Shown here piece after piece: positions 17,070-25,167 of a stretch of 64,000 nt of DNA. The translations under genes and the position numbers were made by a program. Each line of letters starts with the position of its first letter. The first letter of the stretch is position 1. The notes under the pieces are model-generated. The model worked only from the letters and a program-made list of their open reading frames with translations, made no database searches and was not told the origin of the DNA. Origin of the DNA: Modestobacter sp. VKM Ac-2977 (GTDB lineage: Bacteria > Actinomycetota > Actinomycetes > Mycobacteriales > Geodermatophilaceae); assembly GCF_026968045.1 (NCBI RefSeq), contig NZ_JAPVBQ010000001.1, positions 695,238-759,237 on the forward strand. The letters run 5' to 3'.

Positions 17070-18041
17070 TCAGGGGATTCCGTCAGCGGCGACAGCGACT
17101 CGCTGAGCCAGTGCGCGTACGAGCGGTCGCAGGGCGTCCGGGCCCTCGATCCAGAACGGGCAGTCGATCCCGGCCAACAGGCCGGGCACCCAGTCCAGCC
17201 GTTCGGCCTGGATGAGCACCCGGACCCGGTGTGGGCTATCGGGGTCCTCCTCGACGGTGGCGATGCCAGCGGGGAACAGCGCACGCACGTGGTCGGCCAA
17301 GCCTTCTACGAGCAGTGAGACCGTGTGCCGGCGCGGCGCGCCCGCGATGGCGGCCAGCACCGCCGCGGCGCGATCGAACCCCACGGGGACCTCGAAGGTG
17401 CCAGGCAGCGGTTGGACCCCCTCGACGCGGTCCACCCGGAAGGCACGCACCTCGCCGTCGGCCGGGTCCGCGCCGGTCAGGTACCACCGCCCGGAGTGCG
17501 CCACGATCCCGTAGGGGTGCACGGTCCGACTGCTCCGAACTCCACGCGAATCCGTGTAGTCCAGAGCCAGCGCCCGGTAGTCACGGGCCGCCTCCGCCAC
17601 CGCGATGAGGATCGCCGTTCCGGGGGTAGCCGGCGTGAGCGGCGCAGCGGTGAACTCGGCGGTCTCCAGCACCCCCTCCAGCCGGCGCGCCAGCGCCACC
17701 GGGAGGACGCGGCGCAGCTTGGCGGCCGCGCTCTCGACCGCCACCACCGAGGTGGTCACCAACCCGGCCCGCCGGCCGGCGACCAGGCCCAGCAAGACAG
17801 CCAGCGCCTCCTCGTCGGTGAACATCAGCGGCGGGACACGACGACCGGGAACCAGCCGGACGCCGCCGTACCGGCCGCGCAGCGACTCGACCGGGACGTC
17901 GAGGTCGGCCAGGTGGGCCACATACCGACGGATGGTCCGCTCGTCCACATCCAGCCTGGCCGCCAACTCGCCCACCGTGCGGGTTCCGCCAGCCTGCAGG
18001 ATCTCCAGCAGGGCGAGAACACGGGCTGTGGGACGGGTCAC
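17070..18041 (-). CDS. WYL-domain HTH regulator (YafY type)
   Basis: The 323-residue protein has an HTH_11/DeoR-like N-terminus (TVGELAARLDVDERTIRRYVAHL, about residues 20-43) and a WYL domain with VHPYGIVAHSGRWYLTGAD, followed by the WCX extension. WYL domains bind ligands or nucleic acid and control transcription. It is divergent from a VOC gene 61 bp away, and an imperfect palindrome lies between them. That is the usual regulator-target layout for this family. The gene ends at 17070 in a region without a terminator hairpin. Confidence 0.88.
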   Translation of the reverse strand: MTRPTARVLALLEILQAGGTRTVGELAARLDVDERTIRRYVAHLADLDVPVESLRGRYGGVRLVPGRRVPPLMFTDEEALAVLLGLVAGRRAGLVTTSVVAVESAAAKLRRVLPVALARRLEGVLETAEFTAAPLTPATPGTAILIAVAEAARDYRALALDYTDSRGVRSSRTVHPYGIVAHSGRWYLTGADPADGEVRAFRVDRVEGVQPLPGTFEVPVGFDRAAAVLAAIAGAPRRHTVSLLVEGLADHVRALFPAGIATVEEDPDSPHRVRVLIQAERLDWVPGLLAGIDCPFWIEGPDALRPLVRALAQRVAVAADGIP

Positions 18042-18071
18042 CGGATCAGTGTGAACTGATACCGGGCGGAA

Positions 18072-18085
18072 GGTGACCGGTTACC
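18072..18085. promoter_or_regulatory. Candidate operator between WYL and VOC genes
   Basis: GGTGACCGGTTACC is a 14-bp palindrome with one mismatched pair, 17 bp before the VOC start and 31 bp from the WYL start. It is a reasonable binding site for the WYL regulator. Confidence 0.35.
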
Positions 18086-18102
18086 GCTCTACCGTCCTTT
18101 CC

Positions 18103-18534
18103 ATGACGCAGACAACGCCCTTTTCCTCGCATCTCCCCACCCTGGTCTCAGTCCGGTTGATCACCGATAACGTCTCTGATCTGGCCGCCTTCTACGAACG
18201 CATCACCGGCACGCCCATCGAGTGGTCGACGCCCGACTTCGCCGAGCTGCGGACACCGGCCGGCACCCTGGCCATCGGCAGCACCCGCACCGTGGCGCTG
18301 TTCGGAGCCGGTTCCGCCCGACCCGCAGACAACCACACCGCCATCCTCGAGTTCCTGGTCGACGACGTCGACGCCGAGTACGACCGGATCCGGCAGGCTC
18401 CGACCGAGTTCGTCAACGAGCCGACGACGATGCCCTGGGGCAACCGGTCACTGCTCATCCGCGACCCCGACTGCAACCTGGTCAACCTCTTCACCCCGGT
18501 CACGCCCGAAGCCCGGGCCAAGTTCGGGCGCTGA
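18103..18534 (+). CDS. VOC (glyoxalase/bleomycin resistance) family protein
   Basis: The 143-residue protein shows the beta-alpha-beta-beta-beta pattern of the vicinal oxygen chelate fold: VSVRLITDNVSDLAAFYERITG at the start and LLIRDPDCNLVNLFTPV at the end. Metal ligand positions are only partly occupied. It may be a resistance or detoxification protein induced through the divergent WYL regulator. ATG 18103 is chosen as the first good start after the divergent promoter. Confidence 0.85.
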   Translation: MTQTTPFSSHLPTLVSVRLITDNVSDLAAFYERITGTPIEWSTPDFAELRTPAGTLAIGSTRTVALFGAGSARPADNHTAILEFLVDDVDAEYDRIRQAPTEFVNEPTTMPWGNRSLLIRDPDCNLVNLFTPVTPEARAKFGR

Positions 18535-18545
18535 CCGGAATCGGC

Positions 18546-18585
18546 CGTCAGCGGGCTCACCGATAACGAAGCGTTCTCAGGCCGC
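18546..18585 (+). repeat. Diverged 40-bp repeat, copy 2
   Basis: Partner of the repeat at 16826-16865 in direct orientation, starting 11 bp after the VOC stop. The remaining gap up to 18820 has lower GC than its neighbours, a short hairpin at 18728-18745 (CCGCCCG/CGGGCGG) and no gene. Confidence 0.5.
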
Positions 18586-18820
18586 AGGGCCCCGGTGGCC
18601 CGGAGTGAGCGCTGCGTCCGGCTGCGGTCGCCCAACCGCTACGGGCCGCCCTTCCAAGAGCAAGTAGCCGAAAATGGCCATCTCGCTTTGGGTGACCAGA
18701 AAGGGGTTCCGAAACAGCGGCTCACAACCGCCCGTTTGCGGGCGGCCCAGAACTGACGGCGTTCCCGGTCGATCTCTGGCTGGACGTCGGTGAGCGGCGA
18801 TGAACTGAGAACGAATGCAG

Positions 18821-19147
18821 CTAGCTCGGGATGCGATGCCCCGTCACGGTCGACTTGGGGAGCCGGCCTGCGCGGGAGTGGCCATGGAGTTCGTCCCCAG
18901 CGACGACGACGTCGAACACGAGCTTCAGCCGCAGTGGCTTCGTGATGGTCTGCGTCCAGGTCACCTGCTCACCGTCCTGGTGGGCTGCTGTCCGGACGTC
19001 GTGCAGTGAGACCGTCTCTCCCCTTCCGGTGGCCTGGCCGGTGAAGCCGTCGTCGTGCTGGGTGAAGGTCATCTCTGCCTCGATGCTGCCGATGGGGGTC
19101 TGCATGCGCAGGGCCCAGCGGCCGGGGAGGTGGCTGGTGGTCGGCAC
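18821..19147 (-). CDS. Small beta-rich protein of unknown function
   Basis: The 108-residue protein (GTG start with AAGGA upstream) contains alternating strands: GRWALRMQTPIGSIEAEMTF, DGFTGQATGRGETVSL, VTWTQTITKPLRLKLVFDV and DELHGHSRAG. This pattern resembles the small beta-barrel module that actinobacteria attach to or place near hydrolases. No catalytic motif is visible. It sits 14 bp downstream of the DJ-1-like gene on the same strand, so it is probably in that operon and part of the same response. Confidence 0.65.
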   Translation of the reverse strand: MPTTSHLPGRWALRMQTPIGSIEAEMTFTQHDDGFTGQATGRGETVSLHDVRTAAHQDGEQVTWTQTITKPLRLKLVFDVVVAGDELHGHSRAGRLPKSTVTGHRIPS

Positions 19148-19161
19148 GGGTGTCCTTCAGG

Positions 19162-19815
19162 TCAGGCGGGCAGGGGGACGTGACCGACGGGGCGCCAGAC
19201 GGTGCCGCGTCGCTCGTACTGGAAGAGCTGCTCGACGGCGTGGGCGACCTGGGGTCCGAACTGTCGGTCCAGCAGGTGCAACCCGAGGTCCAGACCGGAG
19301 GTGACCCCGCCAGCGCTGACCAGGTCGCCGTCGTCGACGACCCGCGCGTCCACCACGTGCACGCCGGTGGCATCGAGGACGTCGTTGCCCATGTGATGGG
19401 TGACGGCGTGGCGGCCGTCCAGGAGCCCTGCCATGGCCAGCGCGAGGGAACCACCGCAGACGGTGGCCACCACGGTGTCGGGCGCGGCGAAGGCCAGCTC
19501 GATCTTGCCCGGCAGTGAGGTCTCGCCCACGCGGGCCAGCAGGACTGGGATGGTGTCCACCACGTCGGGGTCGCCGGCCACCGGGCCTGAGGCGCCCGGG
19601 ACGATCACGTAGCCGGGCTCCGTGGGGGCGAGCACGTGGGTGGCCTCCAGCCCCAGGCCACCCGTGCCGCTGGTGACCGGGCCGGTGGCGTCGATGCCGA
19701 CCAGTCGCACCTCGAGCCGGCCGCCAACTGAGTCCGAGCCTGCACTGAGCACCTCGAAGGGTGCGATGACGTCCAGCGGGTCGAACCCGTCGAACAGCAC
19801 GATCTGGGCCAGCAC
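19162..19815 (-). CDS. DJ-1/PfpI family protein
   Basis: The 217-residue protein has the class-I glutamine amidotransferase-like fold of DJ-1/PfpI. The nucleophile-elbow Cys is in VATVCGGSLALAMAGLLDG, followed by AVTHHMGNDVL. This subgroup (isonitrile hydratase/GATase1-like) often occurs with GlxA-type AraC regulators, as here. GTG 19815 is preceded by GAGAGGAAC at 6 nt. It could be a hydratase, deglycase or stress protein; the exact activity is not readable. Confidence 0.85.
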   Translation of the reverse strand: MLAQIVLFDGFDPLDVIAPFEVLSAGSDSVGGRLEVRLVGIDATGPVTSGTGGLGLEATHVLAPTEPGYVIVPGASGPVAGDPDVVDTIPVLLARVGETSLPGKIELAFAAPDTVVATVCGGSLALAMAGLLDGRHAVTHHMGNDVLDATGVHVVDARVVDDGDLVSAGGVTSGLDLGLHLLDRQFGPQVAHAVEQLFQYERRGTVWRPVGHVPLPA

Positions 19816-19874
19816 CGAAGTTCCTCTCGCAGGGCGTATGGCGAGCCTAGGAACTGGCCGGGCACGTGCGTGAG

Positions 19875-19888
19875 TGGCCAATTGGCCA
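19875..19888. promoter_or_regulatory. 14-bp perfect palindrome in divergent promoter
   Basis: TGGCCAATTGGCCA lies between the DJ-1-like gene (start 19815, minus) and the AraC regulator (start 19924, plus). Its place and symmetry suit an operator. Confidence 0.45.
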
Positions 19889-19923
19889 ACCTCCGTAATG
19901 ATCTCGCCAGGTTCGGAGCTACC

Positions 19924-20871
19924 GTGAGTGGCGTGCACACCGTGGTGGTCCTGGCCCTGGATGGCGTGATCACGTTCGATCTCGGCACGCCGGTGGAGGT
20001 GTTCGGGCGCACCACCGTTGCGGGTGAGCCCGCCTACGAGGTGGTCGTCGCCGGTCCACGGCGCACCGTCGACGCCGGACCGGTCTCGCTGGCCGTGCCG
20101 CACGGCCTCGACCGCATCGTCGACGCGGACACGGTGATCGTCCCGGGCCGGTCGGACCTCACTCTGCCGCCGGACCCCCGGGCGGTGCGTGCCCTCCAGG
20201 AAGCGGCCGGCCGCGGTGCGCGCATCGCGTCCATCTGCGTGGGCGCCCTGGACCTGGCGGCCACCGGGCTGCTGGACGGACTGCGGGCCACGACCCACTG
20301 GCGGGCCGCCGGTCTCCTCGCCGACCGTCATCCAGCCGTCGACGTCGACGCGGGCGCCCTGTTCGTCGACAACGGCCAGGTGCTCACCTCCGCCGGTGCG
20401 GCGGCCGGTCTGGACCTCTGCCTGCACATCGTCGCCCGCGACCACGGAGGAGCGGTCGCTGCCGAAGCCGCCCGCACCGCCGTCGTGCCGCTGACGAGGG
20501 ACGCCGGCCAGGCGCAGTTCATCCGGGACGACGAGCTGGGCAGCGGCGGGCTGGCGGCAACGCTGCAGTGGATCGAGGAGCACGCTGCCGAGCCCTTGAC
20601 CGTCGCCGACATCGCCGCGGTGTCCGCCGTCAGCGCCCGCACCCTCAACCGCCGGTTCGCCGAGGAGGTGGGGACCACCCCCAGCGCCTGGCTGACCCGG
20701 TCCCGGGTCCGCCGGGCGCAGCGGCTGCTGGAGACCACGGACTGGTCGGTCGACCGCGTCGCCGTGGCCAGCGGCCTGGGGTCGGCCACCAATCTGCGGG
20801 CCCGGTTCTCCGCCGTCGTGGGTACCAGCCCCACGCGCTACCGGACTGCCCTGGGCGCCGCCCCGCGCTGA
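19924..20871 (+). CDS. GlxA-type AraC family regulator with DJ-1-like domain
   Basis: The 315-residue protein starts with an amidotransferase-like sensing domain (VVVLALDGVITFDLGTPVEVFG; SICVGALDLAATGLLDGLRATTHW) and ends in an AraC HTH pair (EPLTVADIAAVSAVSARTLNRRFAEEVG; SVDRVAVASGLGSATNLRARF). It is divergent from the DJ-1 gene, which resembles its own sensing domain, so it probably controls that operon. GTG 19924 is used; GTG 19933 is also possible. The ligand is unknown. Confidence 0.88.
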   Translation: MSGVHTVVVLALDGVITFDLGTPVEVFGRTTVAGEPAYEVVVAGPRRTVDAGPVSLAVPHGLDRIVDADTVIVPGRSDLTLPPDPRAVRALQEAAGRGARIASICVGALDLAATGLLDGLRATTHWRAAGLLADRHPAVDVDAGALFVDNGQVLTSAGAAAGLDLCLHIVARDHGGAVAAEAARTAVVPLTRDAGQAQFIRDDELGSGGLAATLQWIEEHAAEPLTVADIAAVSAVSARTLNRRFAEEVGTTPSAWLTRSRVRRAQRLLETTDWSVDRVAVASGLGSATNLRARFSAVVGTSPTRYRTALGAAPR

Positions 20872-21068
20872 CCTGGGTTCGTGGTCGGCGGGGTCTGCCT
20901 CGGATGCCACGGAGGCCGGGGCGTCTCGGCCCAGCCAGGTCGAGAGCAGCTGGTAACGGGCACCTGAGGTCTCCGCCAGGTCCCGCGCGGGGGAGTTGCA
21001 CGGTCGCCAGGAGAGCTGCGACGGCCACTTCGTCGAGGACCCTGGGACCGGGCTCGGGCCACCTCGCC

Positions 21069-21269
21069 GCCAGCGCACGACCAGTCGAAGTCGGTCAGTC
21101 GTGACCACAGCCCGACGAAGGGTTCCTGCGGTTCCTGTGCCTGCAGAACGCACAGGTGGGTGACTGCCGCCTCGACCGGGGTGTCGGTTCGGGTGAGCAG
21201 GAACTGGCGGGCCAGCGTGGCGCGGTTGAGCGCCCGGGCGTCGAGCAGCGTGCTCACCGCGGGGCCCAT
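21069..21269 (-). pseudogene. Remnant of a winged-helix DNA-binding protein gene
   Basis: The segment ARALNRATLARQFLLTR through THLCVLQAQEPQEPFVGLW and SRLTDF matches the N-terminal 60-odd residues of the HTH_42 (winged helix DNA-binding domain-containing) family, whose members are about 350 residues. After that the frame turns into Arg/Pro-rich shadow sequence and no continuation of the domain follows. The rest of the 515-bp gap (20872-21386) shows no intact gene. It looks like a truncated, decaying gene left between two regulator/enzyme modules. Confidence 0.6.
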
Positions 21270-21386
21270 CGTCTGCGGGTGGAAGTGCGGCCCAGCGGTC
21301 GGGTGTCCACGAGGTGCTCTCTCTCGTTGGCAGGTGCAGGTGGCGCCGGGGGCGGGAGGTCGTCGGCCTCCCGCCCCAGGGCGGGG

Positions 21387-21818
21387 TCAGCCGTTGTAGG
21401 GCGGCAGGACGTCGAGGACCCAGGTCACGCCGAAGCGGTCGGTGACCATCCCGTAGAGCGGGGCGTAGCCGGCGGGGGCGAGCTCCGCGCGGACCGTGCC
21501 GCCGACGACGAGCGACTGCCAGTACCGGGTGATCTCCTCGGTGTCGGTGCCGCGCACCGAGACGTAGACGGCGTCGGTACCGGCGTCGTACGCCCGCGCC
21601 GGGGGGACGTCGAAGGCCATGACCGCGAAGCCGTTGGGGGCCTGGACGCCGCCCCACTTGATCTGCTCGGCCACCGCGCCGTCGGCGGTGTCCCGCTCGT
21701 CCCCGCCCTGGGCGAAGGTGAAGGCCATGACCTCCCCGCCGAACACCGACGCGTAGAAGTCCAGCGCCTCGCGGGCCTGGCCGCGGAAGTTCAGGTGCGT
21801 GGTGGTGGTGACGCTCAT
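21387..21818 (-). CDS. PhnB-like VOC family protein
   Basis: The 143-residue protein begins HLNFRGQAREALDFYASVFGGEVMAFTF and ends FGVTWVLDVLPPYNG, the typical frame of PhnB/3-demethylubiquinone methyltransferase-like VOC proteins. ATG 21818 follows GAGGAG. It is divergent from a WYL regulator with an inverted repeat between them, so it is the likely target. Its substrate is unknown; members often respond to oxidative or xenobiotic stress. Confidence 0.88.
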   Translation of the reverse strand: MSVTTTTHLNFRGQAREALDFYASVFGGEVMAFTFAQGGDERDTADGAVAEQIKWGGVQAPNGFAVMAFDVPPARAYDAGTDAVYVSVRGTDTEEITRYWQSLVVGGTVRAELAPAGYAPLYGMVTDRFGVTWVLDVLPPYNG

Positions 21819-21876
21819 GTCGTGCTCCTCGTTGTCCCGCCACCCCCTTGGTGGCGCTGCGAAGAGCTTCGCCAAG

Positions 21877-21901
21877 GTAGAGGACAGGTTGCGTCCTCTA
21901 C
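21877..21901. promoter_or_regulatory. Inverted-repeat operator in the VOC/WYL promoter
   Basis: Perfect 9-bp arms GTAGAGGAC and GTCCTCTAC are separated by 7 bp, just upstream of the WYL start (21912) and within the shared divergent promoter. AT-rich relative to its surroundings, it is a strong candidate for the WYL regulator's site. Confidence 0.6.
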
Positions 21902-21911
21902 TGTCAGCATC

Positions 21912-22949
21912 ATGGACGGCGTGCACGAGAAGAACGGGACGTCCTCCCGGTTGCTGACCCTGCTGTCGCTGCTGCAGTCCCGCCGCGACTGGCCCGGCGC
22001 CACCCTGGCCGAGCGGCTCGACGTCACCCCCCGCACCGTGCGCCGCGACATCGACCGGCTCCGTGAGCTCGGGTACCCCGTCCAGGCGTTCAAGGGCCCC
22101 GACGGCGGCTACCGTCTCGACGCCGGCGCCGACCTGCCGCCGCTGCTCTTCGACGACGACCAGGCCGTCGCCCTCGCCGTGGCCCTGCAACTGGCCGCCG
22201 CCAGCGGCGCGGGCATCGGCGAGGCCGCTGCCCGCGCCCTGACCACCGTCCGGCAGGTGATGCCCGCACGGCTGCGACACCGCATCGACGCCGTCCAGGT
22301 CACCCCCGTCGCTACCGGCGCGGCCACGCAGGTCGATCCGGAGGTGCTGGTCGCGCTGACCGCTGCCATCCGGGCTCATGAGGTCCTGCGCTTCGACTAT
22401 GCCCCCGCCGGTGGCTCCACCACTCCAGGCCCCGCCGCCGCGCCGGCCCGGCGCGCTGACGAGTTCGTCCCGCCTCGGCGCGCCGAACCGCACCACCTGG
22501 TCACCCGGAACGGCCGCTGGTATCTCGTCGCCTTCGACCTCGACCGGGCCGACTGGCGGACCTTCCGCTGCGATCGGATGACCCCCCGCACCCCGACCGG
22601 CCCGCGCTTCACCCCCCGCGAGCTGCCCGGCGGTGACCTCGCCACCTTCGTGAACGGTGTCTTCAGGGGCACCACCAGCGGCGCCGACACCTGGCCGTGC
22701 ACCGGCACCGTGGAACTCGGCCTACCGGCCAGCCACGTCGCCCCGTTCGCCTACGACGGGGTCGTCGAAACGCTGGCCCCGGACCGCTGCCGACTCACCC
22801 TCGGCGCCTGGTCCTGGGTCGGCCTCGCCGCCGCCGTCGCCCGCTACGACACCGACGTCCTCGCCGTCAGCCCACCGGCTCTGGCCGAGGCCTTCCACAC
22901 GCTGTCCGGCCGGTTCGCCGCAGCCGCCCTGGCCGGCACCCGACCCTGA
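21912..22949 (+). CDS. WYL-domain HTH regulator (YafY type)
   Basis: The 345-residue protein has an N-terminal HTH (LLQSRRDWPGATLAERLDV, TPRTVRRDIDRLRELGY) and a WYL domain (EPHHLVTRNGRWYLVAFDLDRADWRTFRCDRM). GGYRLDAGADLPPLLFDDDQA is the conserved link between them. It probably represses the divergent PhnB-like gene and itself through the inverted repeat at 21877. It is paralogous in architecture to the WYL regulator at 17070, but the two are clearly diverged. It converges on the next gene with a 21-bp gap. Confidence 0.9.
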   Translation: MDGVHEKNGTSSRLLTLLSLLQSRRDWPGATLAERLDVTPRTVRRDIDRLRELGYPVQAFKGPDGGYRLDAGADLPPLLFDDDQAVALAVALQLAAASGAGIGEAAARALTTVRQVMPARLRHRIDAVQVTPVATGAATQVDPEVLVALTAAIRAHEVLRFDYAPAGGSTTPGPAAAPARRADEFVPPRRAEPHHLVTRNGRWYLVAFDLDRADWRTFRCDRMTPRTPTGPRFTPRELPGGDLATFVNGVFRGTTSGADTWPCTGTVELGLPASHVAPFAYDGVVETLAPDRCRLTLGAWSWVGLAAAVARYDTDVLAVSPPALAEAFHTLSGRFAAAALAGTRP

Positions 22950-22970
22950 CCTCTGCGCATCGGGCACGGC

Positions 22971-23726
22971 TCAGGCGATGAGTCGCAGCAGGGCCTGCCC
23001 GGCGGCACCGAGCGGGAAGACCAGCAGCAGCCAGACGATGGCGGTGCCGATGCCCCGACCAGGCGCACGAGCCGCTCGTGCTGCCGGTGCAGCGGCTCCC
23101 AGGGCCACCACGAGCAGAGCCCCGAGGGTGCAGAAGACGACGGCGTCACCGGCGTACCCCAGGTAGACCCCGTAGCCGATGGCGCCCTCGGAGAGGAACA
23201 CCCCGCCCAGGAGCGCCGCGCTCAGCCCCGCCCAGCGCAGCGACCGCACCCGACGCCAGCACCACCCCGCTGCGCCGAACACCGGACCGCCGACCACGCC
23301 GGTGGCCACCCACAACGCGACCATGGTCGGGTTGACGCCGAAGTCACGCACCAGGGACGTGAGGTAGTACCCGCCGACCTCGCCGAAGCAGACGAGGGCC
23401 CCGGCGGCGGCCGCGACCCACGGCCGCCTGGTCAGCGCTCCGATGGCGAACGCGGGGGCGACCCAGGGGCTGACTGCGTTGGCGAGCCCGGAGAAGGGCC
23501 AGGGCAGGACCGTCTGCAGGCCGGACGTCGCCGCTCCCCATGCCAGGCCGATCAGCACGGCCAGGCCGAGCGCCAGCGGGGCACCCAGCCCAGGTCGCTG
23601 CTGCTCACGGGACGCGAGGTGGGAACCGCCACCGTCGACCCGGTCACGGGCGACGTCGAGCGGACGGTCAGCAGCGGCCTGTGGAGCCTCGGACGATGCG
23701 GCGGCAGCGGGAACGGGGTTGCGCAC
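22971..23726 (-). CDS. DUF6518-like integral membrane protein
   Basis: The 251-residue frame has a hydrophilic Ala-rich N-terminus of about 50 residues followed by roughly seven hydrophobic helices (ALGLAVLIGLAWGAATSGLQ, VSPWVAPAFAIGALT, PWVAAAAGALVCFGEVGGYY and so on). The pattern matches the DUF6518 family of actinobacterial membrane proteins. No function is known. The GTG at 23726 has no ribosome-binding site; an internal start may be real, since family members are shorter. Confidence 0.65.
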   Translation of the reverse strand: MRNPVPAAAASSEAPQAAADRPLDVARDRVDGGGSHLASREQQRPGLGAPLALGLAVLIGLAWGAATSGLQTVLPWPFSGLANAVSPWVAPAFAIGALTRRPWVAAAAGALVCFGEVGGYYLTSLVRDFGVNPTMVALWVATGVVGGPVFGAAGWCWRRVRSLRWAGLSAALLGGVFLSEGAIGYGVYLGYAGDAVVFCTLGALLVVALGAAAPAARAARAPGRGIGTAIVWLLLVFPLGAAGQALLRLIA

Positions 23727-23857
23727 CGTCGAACAGTGGCACGCAGGAGGTCACCTGCGGATCGGCCCACGGAAGGACATCGGCGCACACGCCTCCTCCC
23801 CGGGTCGGACCGCCTGTCGCTGCGCCACATGCGCGACGGCGCAGCCGGGGCCCTCGT

Positions 23858-25042
23858 TCAGTCGCAGATCGCGGCGTCCACGACGTCCTCGACGTGCACG
23901 ATCTGCTCCAGCTCGGTGGGCAGCGCGGTGACCGCGACGACCGCCCCGCGCCCGTCCTCGGTGACCGCGCTGCGGGTCTCGTAGCCGGGGATGTCACCGC
24001 CGTGGGTCCAGGCGGTGCCGCCGCAGCTGAGCGTGAACGTCTGCAGCCCCAGACCGTAGGCCTCGTCGCCACTGGCGGCCGAGCCCGGCGCCGGTACCGT
24101 CGACTGCATCTCGGCGAGCATCGCCGGGCCGAGCAGCTCGCCGTCGACCAGGGCGGTGAAGAACTCCAGCAGGTCCCCGGGGCTGGCGACCAGCTGGCCG
24201 GCGGCCCAGCCGAAGGCGGGGTCCTGCACGGTGACGTCGGCGTACTCGGCGTCCGGGGACGGCGCGTAGTAGCCGTGCGGGTGCGCGCCGCGGAGCTCCT
24301 GCTCACCCTCGAGCGGCCAGTAGGTGTCGTCCAGGTCCAGCGGCTCGATCACCCGGGTGGTGATCTCCTCGCCGATCGGCCGTCCGGTGACCTCCTGGAC
24401 CAGCAGCCCGGCCAGCACGTAGTTGGTGTTGCTGTACTCCCAGCCGGCGTCGGGGGCGAAGGAGGCCGGCCGGGCGAGCGCGATGTCCAGCAGCTGGTGC
24501 GGCTCGACGTAGCGGTTCTGCACGGCGAGGTAGTCGGCCACCACGACGTCGTCGTAGTCGGGCAGACCGCTGGTGTGCTGCAGCAGCTGGCGCACGGTGA
24601 TGGCGTTGCCGTCGCCGCCGGGGCCGCGGACCAGGCCGGGCAGGTACTGCTCGATCGGCGCCGCCAGGTCGACCAGCCCCTCCTCGACCAGCTGCAGGAC
24701 GACGGTGGCGACGAAGGTCTTGGTGTTGCTGGCGATCCGCACCTCGCCGTCGACCGGCACCGGCTCGCCGGTGGCCAGGTCGCCGACCCCGGCGGTGAGG
24801 TGGTGCACCCGGCCGCCCGGACCGCGGACGGCGGCGAGCGCGCCGGGGAAGCCGTCGTCGGTGACCAGCGCGTCGAGCTCGTCCTGCAGGGCGTGCACCG
24901 GGCGGGCGCCGTCGGCCGCCGCGTCGTCCGGGCTCAGCAGGCCGGTGGTGCCGGCAGCGGTAACCGTGGCGGCGGCGACCAGCAGCGTGGCCCAGGTGCG
25001 GCGGGGGATGGGGGAGCGGTTCGGGTGGGTGGCTGCGGACAC
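23858..25042 (-). CDS. Secreted serine beta-lactamase-family hydrolase
   Basis: The 394-residue protein has an N-terminal hydrophobic export segment (WATLLVAAATVTAAGTTGLL) and a class C beta-lactamase/DD-peptidase fold. The three active-site motifs are visible: SNTK (SxxK), YSNTN (YxN) and HGG in AWTHGGDIPG. Such proteins act as D-alanyl-D-alanine carboxypeptidases, esterases or beta-lactamases outside the membrane. GTG 25042 follows AGGAG at 5 nt. It ends CD with a Cys that may pair with the Cys in LSCGGTAW. The substrate is open. Confidence 0.88.
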   Translation of the reverse strand: MSAATHPNRSPIPRRTWATLLVAAATVTAAGTTGLLSPDDAAADGARPVHALQDELDALVTDDGFPGALAAVRGPGGRVHHLTAGVGDLATGEPVPVDGEVRIASNTKTFVATVVLQLVEEGLVDLAAPIEQYLPGLVRGPGGDGNAITVRQLLQHTSGLPDYDDVVVADYLAVQNRYVEPHQLLDIALARPASFAPDAGWEYSNTNYVLAGLLVQEVTGRPIGEEITTRVIEPLDLDDTYWPLEGEQELRGAHPHGYYAPSPDAEYADVTVQDPAFGWAAGQLVASPGDLLEFFTALVDGELLGPAMLAEMQSTVPAPGSAASGDEAYGLGLQTFTLSCGGTAWTHGGDIPGYETRSAVTEDGRGAVVAVTALPTELEQIVHVEDVVDAAICD

Positions 25043-25167
25043 GGGAACTCCTGGAGGCGGGCCGATCGTGCGGACCTCCCGAGCCTGTCCGGGGAGGCCG
25101 CTCCGATCGATCCCGCCCAGGGGCCACCCGAGGTGGCGCAGGCTGCACCCCGGGTGCGGGTCCCCCG

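Noticed and set aside
16787-17284. 165-residue minus-strand open frame between the response regulator and WYL gene
   Set aside because: It overlaps the WYL gene in another frame and the 40-bp repeat, with no domain.
19816-21843. Long upstream extension of the DJ-1-like frame
   Set aside because: It crosses the AraC gene on the other strand and a divergent promoter; the start at 19815 is well supported.
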